Part shown: positions 1-8,335 of the stretch, in pieces | Position numbering within the stretch: position 1 is the stretch's first letter | Layout of the letters: every line of letters begins with the position of its first letter | Assembly (NCBI RefSeq): GCF_031180975.1 | Contig: NZ_JAPSLI010000005.1 | Coordinates: 224,620 to 288,619, forward strand | Length of the DNA stretch: 64,000 nt | From: Microbacterium sp. | Lineage (GTDB): Bacteria > Actinomycetota > Actinomycetes > Actinomycetales > Microbacteriaceae | Direction of reading: 5' to 3' | Made by a program: the position numbers and the translations under genes | Notes under the pieces: generated by a model | What the model was told of the DNA's origin: nothing | Databases searched by the model: none | What the model saw: the letters and a program-made list of their open reading frames with translations, nothing else

Positions 1-200
1 CCGTCGACCTGCCCGAGAACCCGCCGCCCACTCGCCGGCAGCAGCGGATGCTCGAGGCGAAGGCCAAGGCCAAAGCCAAGGCGAAGGCGCGCTCCGACGC
101 GCGCGCGGCCAAGAAGGACGCCGCCGAGGCTCGACGCAACGGCGGGCAGAAGCCCGACGCGCCGCGCACGGACGTCAGCGACAAGGAGACCGGACGATGA
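1..200 (+). CDS. C-terminal end of an unidentified protein (partial)
   Basis: The window opens inside a gene; its last 65 codons are readable up to TGA at 198-200. The visible tail is hydrophilic: a Pro-rich start, then a run of alternating Ala/Lys and a mixed charged stretch ending DVSDKETGR. This looks like a disordered cytoplasmic tail. Its stop overlaps the start of the next gene (ATGA at 197-200), so the two are probably translationally coupled. Such a tail next to a small membrane protein could belong to a phosphate (PiT-type) or other transporter, but no diagnostic domain is inside the window, so the identity is a guess. Confidence 0.7.
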   Translation, partial: VDLPENPPPTRRQQRMLEAKAKAKAKAKARSDARAAKKDAAEARRNGGQKPDAPRTDVSDKETGR

Positions 201-532
201 GCCTCGCGATCAACTGGGGCGCCTTCCTGCTCGTCTTCACCGCCGCGCTGGTCGGCGCCGGCGCGACCGTGCTGTTCTACGCACTCGGACTGCGGATGCT
301 GGTGCGCAGCGGCCGCGTCCCGGTGGTGACCCCCGCGGAGTTCACCGACGCCATCACCGTGCTCTCCGAGAAGGAGATCAAGAAGGCCGCGAAGCAGGCG
401 GCCAAGGCCGCCCGCAAGAGCCCGCTCACCGAGGGGCAGAAGCAGCTGGCGTTCGTCGCCGCGATCGGATGCTTCGTGCTGTGCGGCGCGGCCGTGCTCG
501 GCGGCATCCTGCTCATCGTCATCGGGTTCTGA
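197..532 (+). CDS. small membrane protein with two membrane segments, unknown function
   Basis: A 111-residue protein with hydrophobic helices at about 9-33 and 84-110, joined by a basic amphipathic region around 58-75 rich in Lys and Ala (EKEIKKAAKQAAKAARK). No catalytic motif or signal peptidase site is visible. It starts inside the stop codon of the preceding gene, which argues for an operon and perhaps an accessory role for the upstream membrane protein. I do not recognise a named family. Codon use is typical of the window, so the gene is very likely real. Confidence 0.75.
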   Translation: MSLAINWGAFLLVFTAALVGAGATVLFYALGLRMLVRSGRVPVVTPAEFTDAITVLSEKEIKKAAKQAAKAARKSPLTEGQKQLAFVAAIGCFVLCGAAVLGGILLIVIGF

Positions 533-578
533 CCGGCGCCGACGCGGATCGTCGGCGGCGCCCGGTTAGGCTGGGCGC

Positions 579-1496
579 ATGCTCGACCTCCCCGCCTTCG
601 GTCGGCACCAGCCGGCATCGCACACGATCGTCCATCTCAGCGATCCGCACTTCCTGGCCGGTGGCGCGCGGCACGCCGGGGGAGCGGACACCGAGCGCAA
701 CTTCGCGCGGACGCTCGACGCCGTCCGCCGGGTGCACCCGAGTCCGTCGGCGATCGTGTTGACGGGGGACCTGACCGACCTCGGCGAACCCGACGCGTAT
801 GCACGGCTGCGTCGTGCCGTCGAGCCGGTGGCCGCCGAGCTGGGCTGCCCCGTGGTGTGGGTGGCGGGCAACCACGATGAGCGCCCCGCCCTGCGCGCCG
901 GGCTGCTGGACGACGTCGCCGGCGAACAACCAGTGACGGGGGTGTGGGACCTCGACGGGCTGCGCCTGATCGCCCTGGACACCAGCGTCCCCGGTTGGCA
1001 TCACGGCGACCTCGACGACGGGCAGCTGGACTGGCTCGGCGGGCTGCTGCGCGAGCCAGCGCCGCACGGCACGCTGCTCGCCATGCACCACCCGCCGCTT
1101 CCCGCGCACGTGCCATTGTTCGACATCCTGGAGCTCCGCCATCAGGACGAGCTCGCCGACGTCATCCGGGGGACGGATGTGCGCGGCATCCTGGCGGGGC
1201 ATCTGCATTATTCGTCCTCCGGCACGTTCGCCGGCATCCCGGTGAGCGTCGCCTCCTCGACGTGCTACACGATGAACCTGGCGCGACCGGCGGCAGAGGT
1301 CAACGGCATGGATGCCGCCCAGTCGTTCCAGCTGGTGCACGTGTACCCGGACACGATCACGCACACCGTCGTGCCGGTGGACGACGCCCCCACCGCCGAT
1401 TTCTTCACCGAGGAGTGGCTGCGCGACATGGCGCGCCTGTCGTCGGAGGAGCGGCTGGAGCTGTTCTCGCGCAAGAGGGCTCCGGGCGACGCGTAG
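579..1496 (+). CDS. metallophosphoesterase, CpdA-like 3',5'-cyclic nucleotide phosphodiesterase
   Basis: Calcineurin-like phosphoesterase of 305 residues. The metal-binding motifs are in order: SDPH with D22 and H24, GD at 63-64, GNHD at 97-100, HH at 170-171 and GHLH at 207-210, a complete dinuclear metal site. The spacing and the GHLH ending fit the CpdA/Icc class III cyclic-nucleotide phosphodiesterases, whose members hydrolyse cAMP or other phosphodiesters in the cytosol; the true substrate here is inferred. The start at 579 lies 6 nt after a TAGGCT -10 box (567-572), so the mRNA is probably leaderless. The TAG stop overlaps the -10 box of the next gene. Confidence 0.88.
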   Translation: MLDLPAFGRHQPASHTIVHLSDPHFLAGGARHAGGADTERNFARTLDAVRRVHPSPSAIVLTGDLTDLGEPDAYARLRRAVEPVAAELGCPVVWVAGNHDERPALRAGLLDDVAGEQPVTGVWDLDGLRLIALDTSVPGWHHGDLDDGQLDWLGGLLREPAPHGTLLAMHHPPLPAHVPLFDILELRHQDELADVIRGTDVRGILAGHLHYSSSGTFAGIPVSVASSTCYTMNLARPAAEVNGMDAAQSFQLVHVYPDTITHTVVPVDDAPTADFFTEEWLRDMARLSSEERLELFSRKRAPGDA

Positions 1497-1499
1497 ACT
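1494..1499 (+). promoter_or_regulatory. -10 box TAGACT for the aspartate ammonia-lyase gene
   Basis: TAGACT overlaps the TAG stop of the preceding phosphodiesterase gene. It would start a leader of roughly 45 nt that contains a strong AAGGAAG ribosome binding site at about 1542. This is a leadered promoter, in contrast to most genes in the window. Confidence 0.5.
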
Positions 1500-1552
1500 G
1501 GAGGGCAATCCCCCGTCTCGTACCCGCCCGCACCACCCCACAAGGAAGTGAC

Positions 1553-3031
1553 ATGGCCGCAGACGCGCCTGCCCTCACCCGCACCGAGACCGATTCCCTC
1601 GGAAGCATGGAGATCCCCGCCGATGCCTACTGGGGCATCCACACCGCGCGAGCGGAGGCGAATTTCCCGATCACCAAACGTCCGATCTCGGTGTACCCGG
1701 ATCTCGTCCGCGCCCTCGCGATGGTCAAGCAGGCCAGCGCCCGCGCCAACAAGGAGATCGGTGTCATCGACGCCGAGCGCGCGGACCTGATCGACCGTGC
1801 CGCGCAGCGCGTCATCGACGGGGAGTTCCACGACGAGTTCCGCGTCGGCGTCATCCAGGGCGGCGCCGGCACGTCGACGAACATGAACGCGAACGAGGTC
1901 ATCACCAACATCGCGCTTGAGATGGCGGGCCGCGAGAAGGGCGACTACGACTTCCTCTCGCCGATCGACCACACCAACCGCAGCCAGTCCACGAACGACG
2001 TGTACCCGACGGCCGTGAAGATCGGTCTGTCGTTGAACCTGCGCTCCCTGCTCGACGAGCTCGACCTGCTGCGCCGCTCCTTCCTGGACAAGGCGACCGA
2101 GTTCCACGACATCCTCAAGGTGGGCCGCACCCAGCTGCAGGACGCCGTCCCCATGACGCTCGGGCAGGAATTCCATGGCTTCGCCACCACCCTCGGCGAG
2201 GACCACAGCCGGCTCACCGAGAACGCGTCGCTGCTCACCGAGATCAATATGGGCGCCACCGCCATCGGCACCGGCATCACCACCCACCCGGACTACGCGC
2301 CCACCGTGCTCAAGCACCTGCGCGAGATCGCAGGTCTCGACCTCAGCACCGCCACCGACCTGGTGGAGGCAACGAGCGACACCGGCGCCTTCATGTCGTT
2401 CTCGTCGTCGCTGAAGCGCAACGCCATCAAGCTGTCGAAGATCTGCAACGATCTGCGCCTGCTCTCCTCCGGTCCGCAGGCCGGCCTGGGCGAGATCAAC
2501 CTGCCCGCGAAGCAGGCCGGTTCGAGCATCATGCCGGGCAAGGTCAACCCGGTCATCCCCGAGGCCGTCAACCAGGTGGCGTTCGCCGTCGCCGGCGCCG
2601 ACGTCACCGTCACCATGGCGGTGGAGGGCGGTCAGCTGCAGCTGAACGCCTTCGAGCCGGTCATCGCGCACTCGATCTTCCAGTCGATCACCTGGATGCG
2701 ACAGGCGATGTGGACGCTGCGCGTGAACTGCGTCGAAGGCATCACGGCCAACCGCGACCGGCTGGGCGCGATGGTCGGCGCCTCGGTCGGCGTGGTAACC
2801 GCGCTCACCCCGTTCATCGGTTACGCGGCATCCGCGGCGCTGGCGAAGACCGCGCTGCTGACCAACCGCAACGTCGCCGACCTGGTCGTCGAGGCCGGCC
2901 TGATGTCGCGCGAAGAGGTCATGAAGCAGATCTCGCCGGCACGACTGTCGGGTCTGGAGACCGTCACGGCGGCGATCCCGGTGATCGCCGCAGAGGACCT
3001 GCCCGCGGACGACGTTCCCGCCAAGGGCTGA
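1553..3031 (+). CDS. aspA: aspartate ammonia-lyase
   Basis: Fumarase/aspartase superfamily enzyme of 492 residues that reversibly converts L-aspartate to fumarate and ammonia. The family signature GSSIMPGKVN is at 323-332, and the SS of this loop carries the catalytic serine. The N-terminal stretch SMEIPADAYWGIHTARA and the downstream TSTNMNANE region are typical of aspartases rather than class II fumarases. The ATG at 1553 is preferred over upstream in-frame starts because it sits 6 nt after a strong AAGGAAG ribosome binding site and gives the normal family length. A strong bidirectional hairpin follows at 3041-3075. Confidence 0.93.
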   Translation: MAADAPALTRTETDSLGSMEIPADAYWGIHTARAEANFPITKRPISVYPDLVRALAMVKQASARANKEIGVIDAERADLIDRAAQRVIDGEFHDEFRVGVIQGGAGTSTNMNANEVITNIALEMAGREKGDYDFLSPIDHTNRSQSTNDVYPTAVKIGLSLNLRSLLDELDLLRRSFLDKATEFHDILKVGRTQLQDAVPMTLGQEFHGFATTLGEDHSRLTENASLLTEINMGATAIGTGITTHPDYAPTVLKHLREIAGLDLSTATDLVEATSDTGAFMSFSSSLKRNAIKLSKICNDLRLLSSGPQAGLGEINLPAKQAGSSIMPGKVNPVIPEAVNQVAFAVAGADVTVTMAVEGGQLQLNAFEPVIAHSIFQSITWMRQAMWTLRVNCVEGITANRDRLGAMVGASVGVVTALTPFIGYAASAALAKTALLTNRNVADLVVEAGLMSREEVMKQISPARLSGLETVTAAIPVIAAEDLPADDVPAKG

Positions 3032-3040
3032 TCCGCATAC

Positions 3041-3075
3041 GAGAAGGCGCCTCCCGCTCGGGGAGGCGCCTTCTC
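3041..3075. terminator. bidirectional hairpin terminator between convergent genes
   Basis: A perfect 15-bp inverted repeat (3041-3055 with 3061-3075, loop of 5 nt) lies between aspA on the plus strand and the FAH-family gene on the minus strand. A short T-rich run (GCTTTCC) follows on the plus strand. It can serve both genes. Confidence 0.85.
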
Positions 3076-3092
3076 GCTTTCCTGACCGCGTG

Positions 3093-3962
3093 TCAGTCGG
3101 TGATACGGCAGTGCGTGGTCAGCTCGCCGATCCCGTCGATGCCGACGGTGACGGTCGAGCGGTCGCGCAGGAAGATCTGCGGGTCGCGGGAGTAGCCCGC
3201 ACCACCGGGGCTGCCGGTGGAGATCAGGGTGCCCGGCTGCAGGGTGATGGACTGGGACAGATGGGCGATCAGCGTCGACACCGGCCGCACCATCTGGTTC
3301 GTGCTGGCGTCCTGCACGGTGTGCCCGTCGACGACGGTCCAGATGTGCAGATCCTGCGGGTCGGCGATCTCGTCGGCGGTGACCGCGAACGGACCGGTCG
3401 GCGTGAAGCCGTCGAACGACTTGCAGCGCGACCACTGCGCCTCGGCGAACTGGATGTCGCGGGCGGTGATGTCGTTGACGACCGTGTAGCCCCAGACCAC
3501 GTCGAGCGCGTCCTCGGCGGGGACGTCCTTCGCCGCGCGACCGATGATGACGCCGAGTTCCGCCTCGTAGTCCACGGACTGGCTGAGCGAACGCGGCCAG
3601 GACGTGGTCTCGCCGTGCCCGGTGAGCGAGTTCGGCCACAGCGTGAACACCGTCGGCGCGGCGTCGGTCTTGAGCCCCAACTCGCTGGAGTGGGCGGCGT
3701 AGTTCAGGCCGACCGCGAGCACCGCCGGCGGGGAGAGGACGGCCGAGCCGAAACCGAAGTCGTCGAGCGGATGCCGCGGAGCCTGCTCCTCGGAGACTGC
3801 CGAGCGCAGGCGGGCGAGTGCTTCGTCACCGCCCTCGATGAGCTCCTGGAGCGTTCCGGGAGCGGGGTCGAGAAGGTCACTGACGAGGATGGCGTCCGCT
3901 CCGTCGACCACCGCGAGGTGCAGTCGATCGGAGTCCCGGGCGCGCAGATGGGCAAACCGCAT
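3093..3962 (-). CDS. fumarylacetoacetate hydrolase (FAH) family protein
   Basis: A 289-residue member of the FAH superfamily, which hydrolyses C-C bonds or decarboxylates or isomerises beta-keto acids using a divalent metal. Visible landmarks are GLNYAAH at 85-91, the metal-binding DYEAELGVIIGR at 131-142, VVNDITARD near 162, and a GSPGGAGYSRDP segment replacing the commoner GTPxGVG loop. The GT to GS change and the SRDP insertion fit the 2-hydroxyhepta-diene-dioate isomerase-like branch, but the substrate cannot be assigned. A TAGCGT box 6 nt upstream of the ATG indicates a leaderless transcript, divergent from the protease gene. Confidence 0.85.
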   Translation of the reverse strand: MRFAHLRARDSDRLHLAVVDGADAILVSDLLDPAPGTLQELIEGGDEALARLRSAVSEEQAPRHPLDDFGFGSAVLSPPAVLAVGLNYAAHSSELGLKTDAAPTVFTLWPNSLTGHGETTSWPRSLSQSVDYEAELGVIIGRAAKDVPAEDALDVVWGYTVVNDITARDIQFAEAQWSRCKSFDGFTPTGPFAVTADEIADPQDLHIWTVVDGHTVQDASTNQMVRPVSTLIAHLSQSITLQPGTLISTGSPGGAGYSRDPQIFLRDRSTVTVGIDGIGELTTHCRITD

Positions 3963-4021
3963 CCCTCTACGCTACCGGCAGACGTACCGGTCTCGCGGCA
4001 GCCGACCTCTAGGCTTTTCGC
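3963..4021. promoter_or_regulatory. divergent pair of leaderless promoters
   Basis: Only 59 bp separate the FAH-family gene and the PrsW-type gene. Reading leftward, TAGCGT is followed by 6 nt and the ATG at 3962. Reading rightward, TAGGCT (4010-4015) is followed by 6 nt and the ATG at 4022. With the start about 7 nt after each -10 box, both transcripts begin at or next to the start codon. Confidence 0.6.
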
Positions 4022-5338
4022 ATGAGCTTTGGAGGACAGCCACCGGCCTATACGCCGCCCCCCGCGGCCGGCGACCCGTCGCGGCCGCCGGGGGCGGCCC
4101 AACCGGTGTACGGTGAGCCGCCGCGGCCGGTCTACGGGCAGCCGCCGGCGCCGCCACGTGCGGTGCAGGTCCGCGCCGAGTTCGCTTCGCCCTTCGATCG
4201 GGCGCCCGCCTACGCACCGCCGGCGCCGCAGGCGCCGTCTCCCGCTCCGGCGATGCCGGCACTCCCGGTCCCGGTGCGCAAGGGACGTTCGGCGTCCATC
4301 TGGGCGTTCGGTGTGCTCGGGTTCCTGATGCTCGGCCTGGCCGCCTACTTCGTGTTCGCGCTCGGTGCCGGCGCCTCGATCACCGGCATGATCCTCGCCC
4401 TGATCCCGCTGGCCATCGTGCTCACCGGAGTGCACCTCATCGACAGGTGGGAGCCGGAACCGCGGAGCCTGGTGGTCTTCGCGCTCGCGTGGGGCGGCAT
4501 CGGTTCGATCGGCCTGACCCTGCTGTTCGACCTCGCGCTCACCGTCGCGGCCGGCCAGCGCAACGAGTTCTTCTCCGCCGTCATCCAGGCGCCCGTCGTG
4601 GAGGAGGTCACCAAGGGGCTCGGACTCCTGCTCATCTTCGCGATGGGCAGGCGTACGTTCGACGGCCCCGTGGACGGCGTCGTGTACGGCGCCCTGGTGG
4701 GCGCCGGGTTCGCATTCACCGAGAACATCCAGTACTTCGGGATCAGCCTGATCGAGGGCGGCGCGGGGCAGCTGACGTTCACGTTCATCGTGCGAGGGCT
4801 GTTCTCGCCGTTCGCACACGCCATGTTCACCGCCCTCACCGGCTTCGCGATCGGGCTCGCGGTACGGCGCGGCGCCCACGGGCCCGGGGTGATCGGCGCG
4901 GGAGCCGTCGGGGCGATCGGCGCCATCGCGCTGCACGCGTACTGGAACGGGTCGTCGCTGCTCGGAGACTTCCTGGCGCTCTACCTGACCACCCAGGTGC
5001 CGCTGTTCGTCGGCTTCATCCTGACCATCGTGGCGCTGCGGCGGGAGGAGGCGCGCCTGACCCGGGAGCGCCTCGCCGACTACGCCGCCGCCGGCTGGTT
5101 CACGCCGCAGGAGGTCGTCATGCTGGCGACACCGGCGGGGAGGAGGACCGGGCTGCAGTGGGCAGCGACCCTGCGGGGCGACCGCCGCCCGCTGATGCGC
5201 TCGTTCATCAAGGACGCCACCGCCCTCGCGGCGGTGCGGCAGCGGGCGATCCATGGGCACGACGCCTACGCCGCCGAGGACGAACGCGCGCTGCTGATGC
5301 GGATGCGCTCCACGCGGGCGGCGCTGCTGGCGTACTGA
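4022..5338 (+). CDS. PrsW-family intramembrane glutamic protease
   Basis: Polytopic membrane protein of 438 residues. Residues 1-85 are Pro/Ala/Gly-rich and probably cytoplasmic and disordered; a multi-helix membrane domain follows to about 345, then a soluble tail. The PrsW motifs are present: EEVTK at 194-198 (EExxK), FTEN with E234/N235, and a conserved His at 266 in HAMFTALTG. In Bacillus PrsW cleaves an anti-sigma factor at site 1; the family also belongs to the wider CPBP/Abi-like membrane proteases. No anti-sigma partner lies next to it, so the target is unknown. The start is supported by TAGGCT plus 6 nt. Confidence 0.88.
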   Translation: MSFGGQPPAYTPPPAAGDPSRPPGAAQPVYGEPPRPVYGQPPAPPRAVQVRAEFASPFDRAPAYAPPAPQAPSPAPAMPALPVPVRKGRSASIWAFGVLGFLMLGLAAYFVFALGAGASITGMILALIPLAIVLTGVHLIDRWEPEPRSLVVFALAWGGIGSIGLTLLFDLALTVAAGQRNEFFSAVIQAPVVEEVTKGLGLLLIFAMGRRTFDGPVDGVVYGALVGAGFAFTENIQYFGISLIEGGAGQLTFTFIVRGLFSPFAHAMFTALTGFAIGLAVRRGAHGPGVIGAGAVGAIGAIALHAYWNGSSLLGDFLALYLTTQVPLFVGFILTIVALRREEARLTRERLADYAAAGWFTPQEVVMLATPAGRRTGLQWAATLRGDRRPLMRSFIKDATALAAVRQRAIHGHDAYAAEDERALLMRMRSTRAALLAY

Positions 5339-5544
5339 CGGATGCCAGCGGCTTCGCGCATTGATCGAGGGGTGAGGTTTCGACTCGCTTCGCTCGCTCA
5401 ATCTTGATGCGCAGACGACTCAACGCGCTTCGCGCATCGAGTCGTCTCGCATCAACACTCAGCGCCCGGTGCTGCGGCATTGCCTGCAGGTCTCCCGGGC
5501 GCTGAGTTGGTCTACACACAGGGTGTCGCGCCTCGTGGACGATG
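5339..5544. repeat. intergenic palindromic (REP-like) region with two long hairpins
   Basis: This 206-bp gap has no gene. It holds the segment TTTCGACTCGCTTCGCTCGC (around 5379), then two adjacent inverted repeats. The first pairs TTGATGCG-c-AGACGACTC (5404-5421) with GAGTCGTCTCGCATCAA (5439-5455). The second is a perfect 13-bp pair, ACTCAGCGCCCGG (5457-5469) with its complement (5495-5507). They lie between the rightward protease gene and the end of the leftward cache-domain gene, so they can act as terminators, but their size suggests a dispersed extragenic repeat. Confidence 0.6.
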
Positions 5545-6267
5545 TCAAGACTTCTCGCTCACCCCGTTGTTCTCCACGATCACGTCCAGAGCCACCCCTT
5601 CGCACGCGATACGGGGCAGTTCGGCGAGTCGGCTGCCGCGGACGGAGTCGCCGGTCGCGCATCTCGGGTCGGTGGACACCACCACACGGCCGACGCCGTT
5701 GACCAGCGTCACCTGGTGTCCGAGGGCCGCGAACCGCGGGGTGAGCTCGCGCTCGACGTCCGACACCAGCAGGTCGAGGCCGGCGACCCCCATGGCCGTG
5801 CCGTCGACCACCGCGGGAACGGCGATGGTGATGGTGTACTCGTCACTGCACAGATAGTCCACGTAGGGTCCCGCGACGTGCGGGGCACCCGTGGACATCG
5901 GCACCCGGTACCACTCGAGCTCGCTGTAGTCGATGTGCTCCTTGTTCACCGACTGCGCGGCGAGCACCAGCTGTCGACGGTCGGCGCCCTGCCACCAGGC
6001 GAGATGGCTGTGCGCGTCCGAGAGCAGGTCGATTGCGGCGATGAACCCCGCGCCGTACACCGGCGCCTCCTCGAGATCGAGGGTCTGCAGAGCGTACGGC
6101 TCCACCAGGGCGTCCACTTTCGCGCGGGTGAGCGGGCCAGCGCGCAGCGCCGAGGCCAGCTGCTCGGCGAACGGATCGACCCAGCTCAACAGCATCCTGA
6201 TGGGCGAGCCGAAGTAGTCCTGGACGATCTCGGCGGCATCCGCCGGGGCGGTGGTGGGTGTGGTCAT
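5545..6267 (-). CDS. cache/PDC-type sensor domain protein
   Basis: Soluble protein of 240 residues with no signal peptide or membrane segment. The order of segments, a helical N-terminus (IVQDYFGSPIRMLLSWVDPF) followed by GAGFIAAIDLLSDAHSHLAWW, then VDYLCSDEYTITIAVPAVVDGTAMGVAGLDL, resembles the double PAS-like cache domains that sense small molecules outside the cell in chemoreceptors and kinases. Here the domain stands alone and appears cytoplasmic. It lies 33 bp downstream of a FadR-type regulator and opposite a polyamine-type ABC importer, so it may bind or report the imported substrate; that role is inferred. Confidence 0.7.
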   Translation of the reverse strand: MTTPTTAPADAAEIVQDYFGSPIRMLLSWVDPFAEQLASALRAGPLTRAKVDALVEPYALQTLDLEEAPVYGAGFIAAIDLLSDAHSHLAWWQGADRRQLVLAAQSVNKEHIDYSELEWYRVPMSTGAPHVAGPYVDYLCSDEYTITIAVPAVVDGTAMGVAGLDLLVSDVERELTPRFAALGHQVTLVNGVGRVVVSTDPRCATGDSVRGSRLAELPRIACEGVALDVIVENNGVSEKS

Positions 6268-6300
6268 CGCGTCCTCCTGTGCACGTCGATGGGGGTCTGG

Positions 6301-7113
6301 TCAGCGCGGGGCTGCGGTCTGCAGTTCGATGAGCGCGTCGATCACGTCGGTGACCATCTGCTCGCAGCGCCGGCCGGCGGCGTCCGGGTCGGCGTTCTCG
6401 ACGGCGTCGATGATCGCTCGGATGCTGTCTGCCTGTCGGCGCAGCCCGTCATGGTCGGGAGCGACGAGCCGAAGATACGGCGAGAACTCGGCCTGCAACT
6501 TCATCTGCTCGCGGGTGAGCCGCGCCGACTGGCTCAGCGACGCGAGCTCGACCTGCACGTCGTCCAGGAGGCGGCGCTGCTGCTCCGGATCGAGCTCATC
6601 GATGCGCTCCAGGCGCCGGCGCACTGTGCGCGTCTCGCTCTCGTCGGCGCGCCGGGCGGCGAGGCGCACCGCTGCCGCCGTGATGGCGGCGTAGTGGGCG
6701 CCCATGTCGCGCAGCGCGAGGCGGGAACTCTTCATCACCGCGGCGCGGGCGAAGGCGAGCGGGTCGGCGTCGTCCACCACGAAGCTTCCGCCGTTGCGGC
6801 CGCGGCGCGTCACGATCAGCCCGCGACCGCGCACCGCGAGCAGCGCCTCGCGCACGGTGACGGGCGCCACACCGAAGCTGCGCGCCAGCTCCGACTCCGA
6901 CGGCAGGCGCTCGCCGGCGCGCAGATGACCGCGGTTGATGGCATCCACCAGCCGCCGCTCCACCATCTCGGCGCGGCCCTCGTCGCCGATGGGCTGGAAC
7001 AGGGCCCCCTGCAGCCGATGGGGCTGGCGCGCGCCGGGCCGCGCCCTCGCCGGAGCGCCCGGCGCACCGGTGACGGGGGCGTCGGTCTCCGGGGGAGACG
7101 GCAGCGGTTCCAT
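6301..7113 (-). CDS. GntR-family (FadR subfamily) transcriptional regulator
   Basis: A 270-residue DNA-binding regulator. The winged helix is at about 46-112, with RLPSESELARSFGVAPVTVREALLAVRGRGLIV, the typical GntR recognition segment, followed by an all-helical FCD-type ligand domain to the end. The first 45 residues are Pro/Ala/Arg-rich and unstructured. It is divergently transcribed from the ABC importer starting at 7225 and shares the 111-bp A/T-rich control region with it, so it probably represses that importer until a ligand is present. It forms an operon with the cache-domain gene. Confidence 0.85.
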   Translation of the reverse strand: MEPLPSPPETDAPVTGAPGAPARARPGARQPHRLQGALFQPIGDEGRAEMVERRLVDAINRGHLRAGERLPSESELARSFGVAPVTVREALLAVRGRGLIVTRRGRNGGSFVVDDADPLAFARAAVMKSSRLALRDMGAHYAAITAAAVRLAARRADESETRTVRRRLERIDELDPEQQRRLLDDVQVELASLSQSARLTREQMKLQAEFSPYLRLVAPDHDGLRRQADSIRAIIDAVENADPDAAGRRCEQMVTDVIDALIELQTAAPR

Positions 7114-7224
7114 GTCGCTGATTCTTCCACCTCGACGACTTCGGCAACACCACTTGAAATATGTCCTACGGTTTTATATGTTTAAGCGCACCTTCCGAGT
7201 TCGACGGAGATCGAGGAGTCCGAG
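7114..7224. promoter_or_regulatory. divergent control region with candidate GntR operator
   Basis: An unusually A/T-rich patch at 7150-7186 separates the regulator from the importer operon. It contains ATGTCCTACGG, which fits the GT-N3-AC core used by FadR-type regulators, flanked by imperfect arms CTTGAA (7153-7158) and TTTAAG (7181-7186). The assignment is inferred from motif shape and location only. Confidence 0.4.
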
Positions 7225-8295
7225 ATGGCCACTGCCGCCCCCACCACGCACGAGGCGAACGACGCCTCTGCCGTCAAGGGCAGCGTCTCGCTGCAGTCGC
7301 TCACCAAGTCGTTCGGCGAGTTCACCGCCGTGCGCGATCTGGACCTCGAGGTGGCGCCGGGGGAGTTCCTCTCCATGCTCGGCCCGTCCGGCTCGGGCAA
7401 GACCACCGTGCTGCGGGTCATCGCGGGATTCGAGGAGGCGACCTCCGGAACCGTCCGTCTCTCCGGCGTCGACGTCACACGGGTGCCGCCGCACGCGCGC
7501 AATGTGAACACCGTGTTCCAGGACTATGCGCTCTTCCCGCACCTGACCATCGCCGAGAACGTCGGCTACGGCCTCCGTGTTCGCGGCACCGGCAAGGCCG
7601 AGCGCGTGGAGCAGGTCACCGAGTCGCTCCGACGCGTGCGGCTGGATCATGTCGCCGATCGGCTGCCGCACCAGCTGTCCGGCGGTCAGCGGCAGCGCAT
7701 CGCGCTGGCGCGCGCGCTCATCCTGCGCCCGCAGGTGCTGCTGCTCGACGAGCCGCTCGGCGCCCTGGACAAGCAGCTGCGCGAGCAGATGCAAATCGAG
7801 CTGAAGCAGATCCAGCGCGAGGTCGGCATCACGTTCATCTTCGTCACGCACGACCAGGAGGAGGCGCTCACGCTGAGCGACCGCGTGGCCGTGTTCAACA
7901 ACGGCCGGATCGAGCAGGTCGGCAGCGCACGGGACGTCTACGAGAACCCGCAGACCGAGTTCGTCGCACGCTTCCTCGGCCTGTCCAACCTCATCGAGGC
8001 CGCTCTGGCCGAGGAGCTCACCGGCGACCGGCGCACCATGAGCATCCGCCCCGAGCGGGTCCGACTGCAGCCGGCATCCGATCCCCTCCGCGACGGCGAT
8101 GTCGGCCTGCTCGGCACCGTGCGCGAGGTCGTCTACACCGGTCCGGCGACCCGCTTCCTCATCACGGCGGATGCCGGAGTCGAGCTCATCGCCGAGCAGC
8201 CGAACGCACACCACCCCGCGCACGAGCAGGCGCTCGGCCGCGGCGACCACGTCCGCGCCGTGTGGAATCCCACCCACGCCGCGCGGCTTCCCTGA
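7225..8295 (+). CDS. ABC transporter ATP-binding protein, PotA-like
   Basis: ATPase of 356 residues that powers a polyamine-type importer from the cytosolic side. Walker A GPSGSGKTT is at 53-61, the Q-loop FQDYALFPH follows, the ABC signature LSGGQ is at 151-155, and Walker B LLLDEP has D175/E176, followed by an H-loop FVTHDQEEAL. The C-terminal third has the TOBE/MOP-type beta domain typical of PotA, FbpC and PhnT ATPases. It is the first gene of a four-gene operon. The substrate (putrescine, spermidine or another cation or organophosphonate) cannot be read from this subunit. Confidence 0.9.
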   Translation: MATAAPTTHEANDASAVKGSVSLQSLTKSFGEFTAVRDLDLEVAPGEFLSMLGPSGSGKTTVLRVIAGFEEATSGTVRLSGVDVTRVPPHARNVNTVFQDYALFPHLTIAENVGYGLRVRGTGKAERVEQVTESLRRVRLDHVADRLPHQLSGGQRQRIALARALILRPQVLLLDEPLGALDKQLREQMQIELKQIQREVGITFIFVTHDQEEALTLSDRVAVFNNGRIEQVGSARDVYENPQTEFVARFLGLSNLIEAALAEELTGDRRTMSIRPERVRLQPASDPLRDGDVGLLGTVREVVYTGPATRFLITADAGVELIAEQPNAHHPAHEQALGRGDHVRAVWNPTHAARLP

Positions 8296-8335
8296 AAACC
8301 CCACCGAGAAGCACTGATCCCGAAGGAGCGATCCC

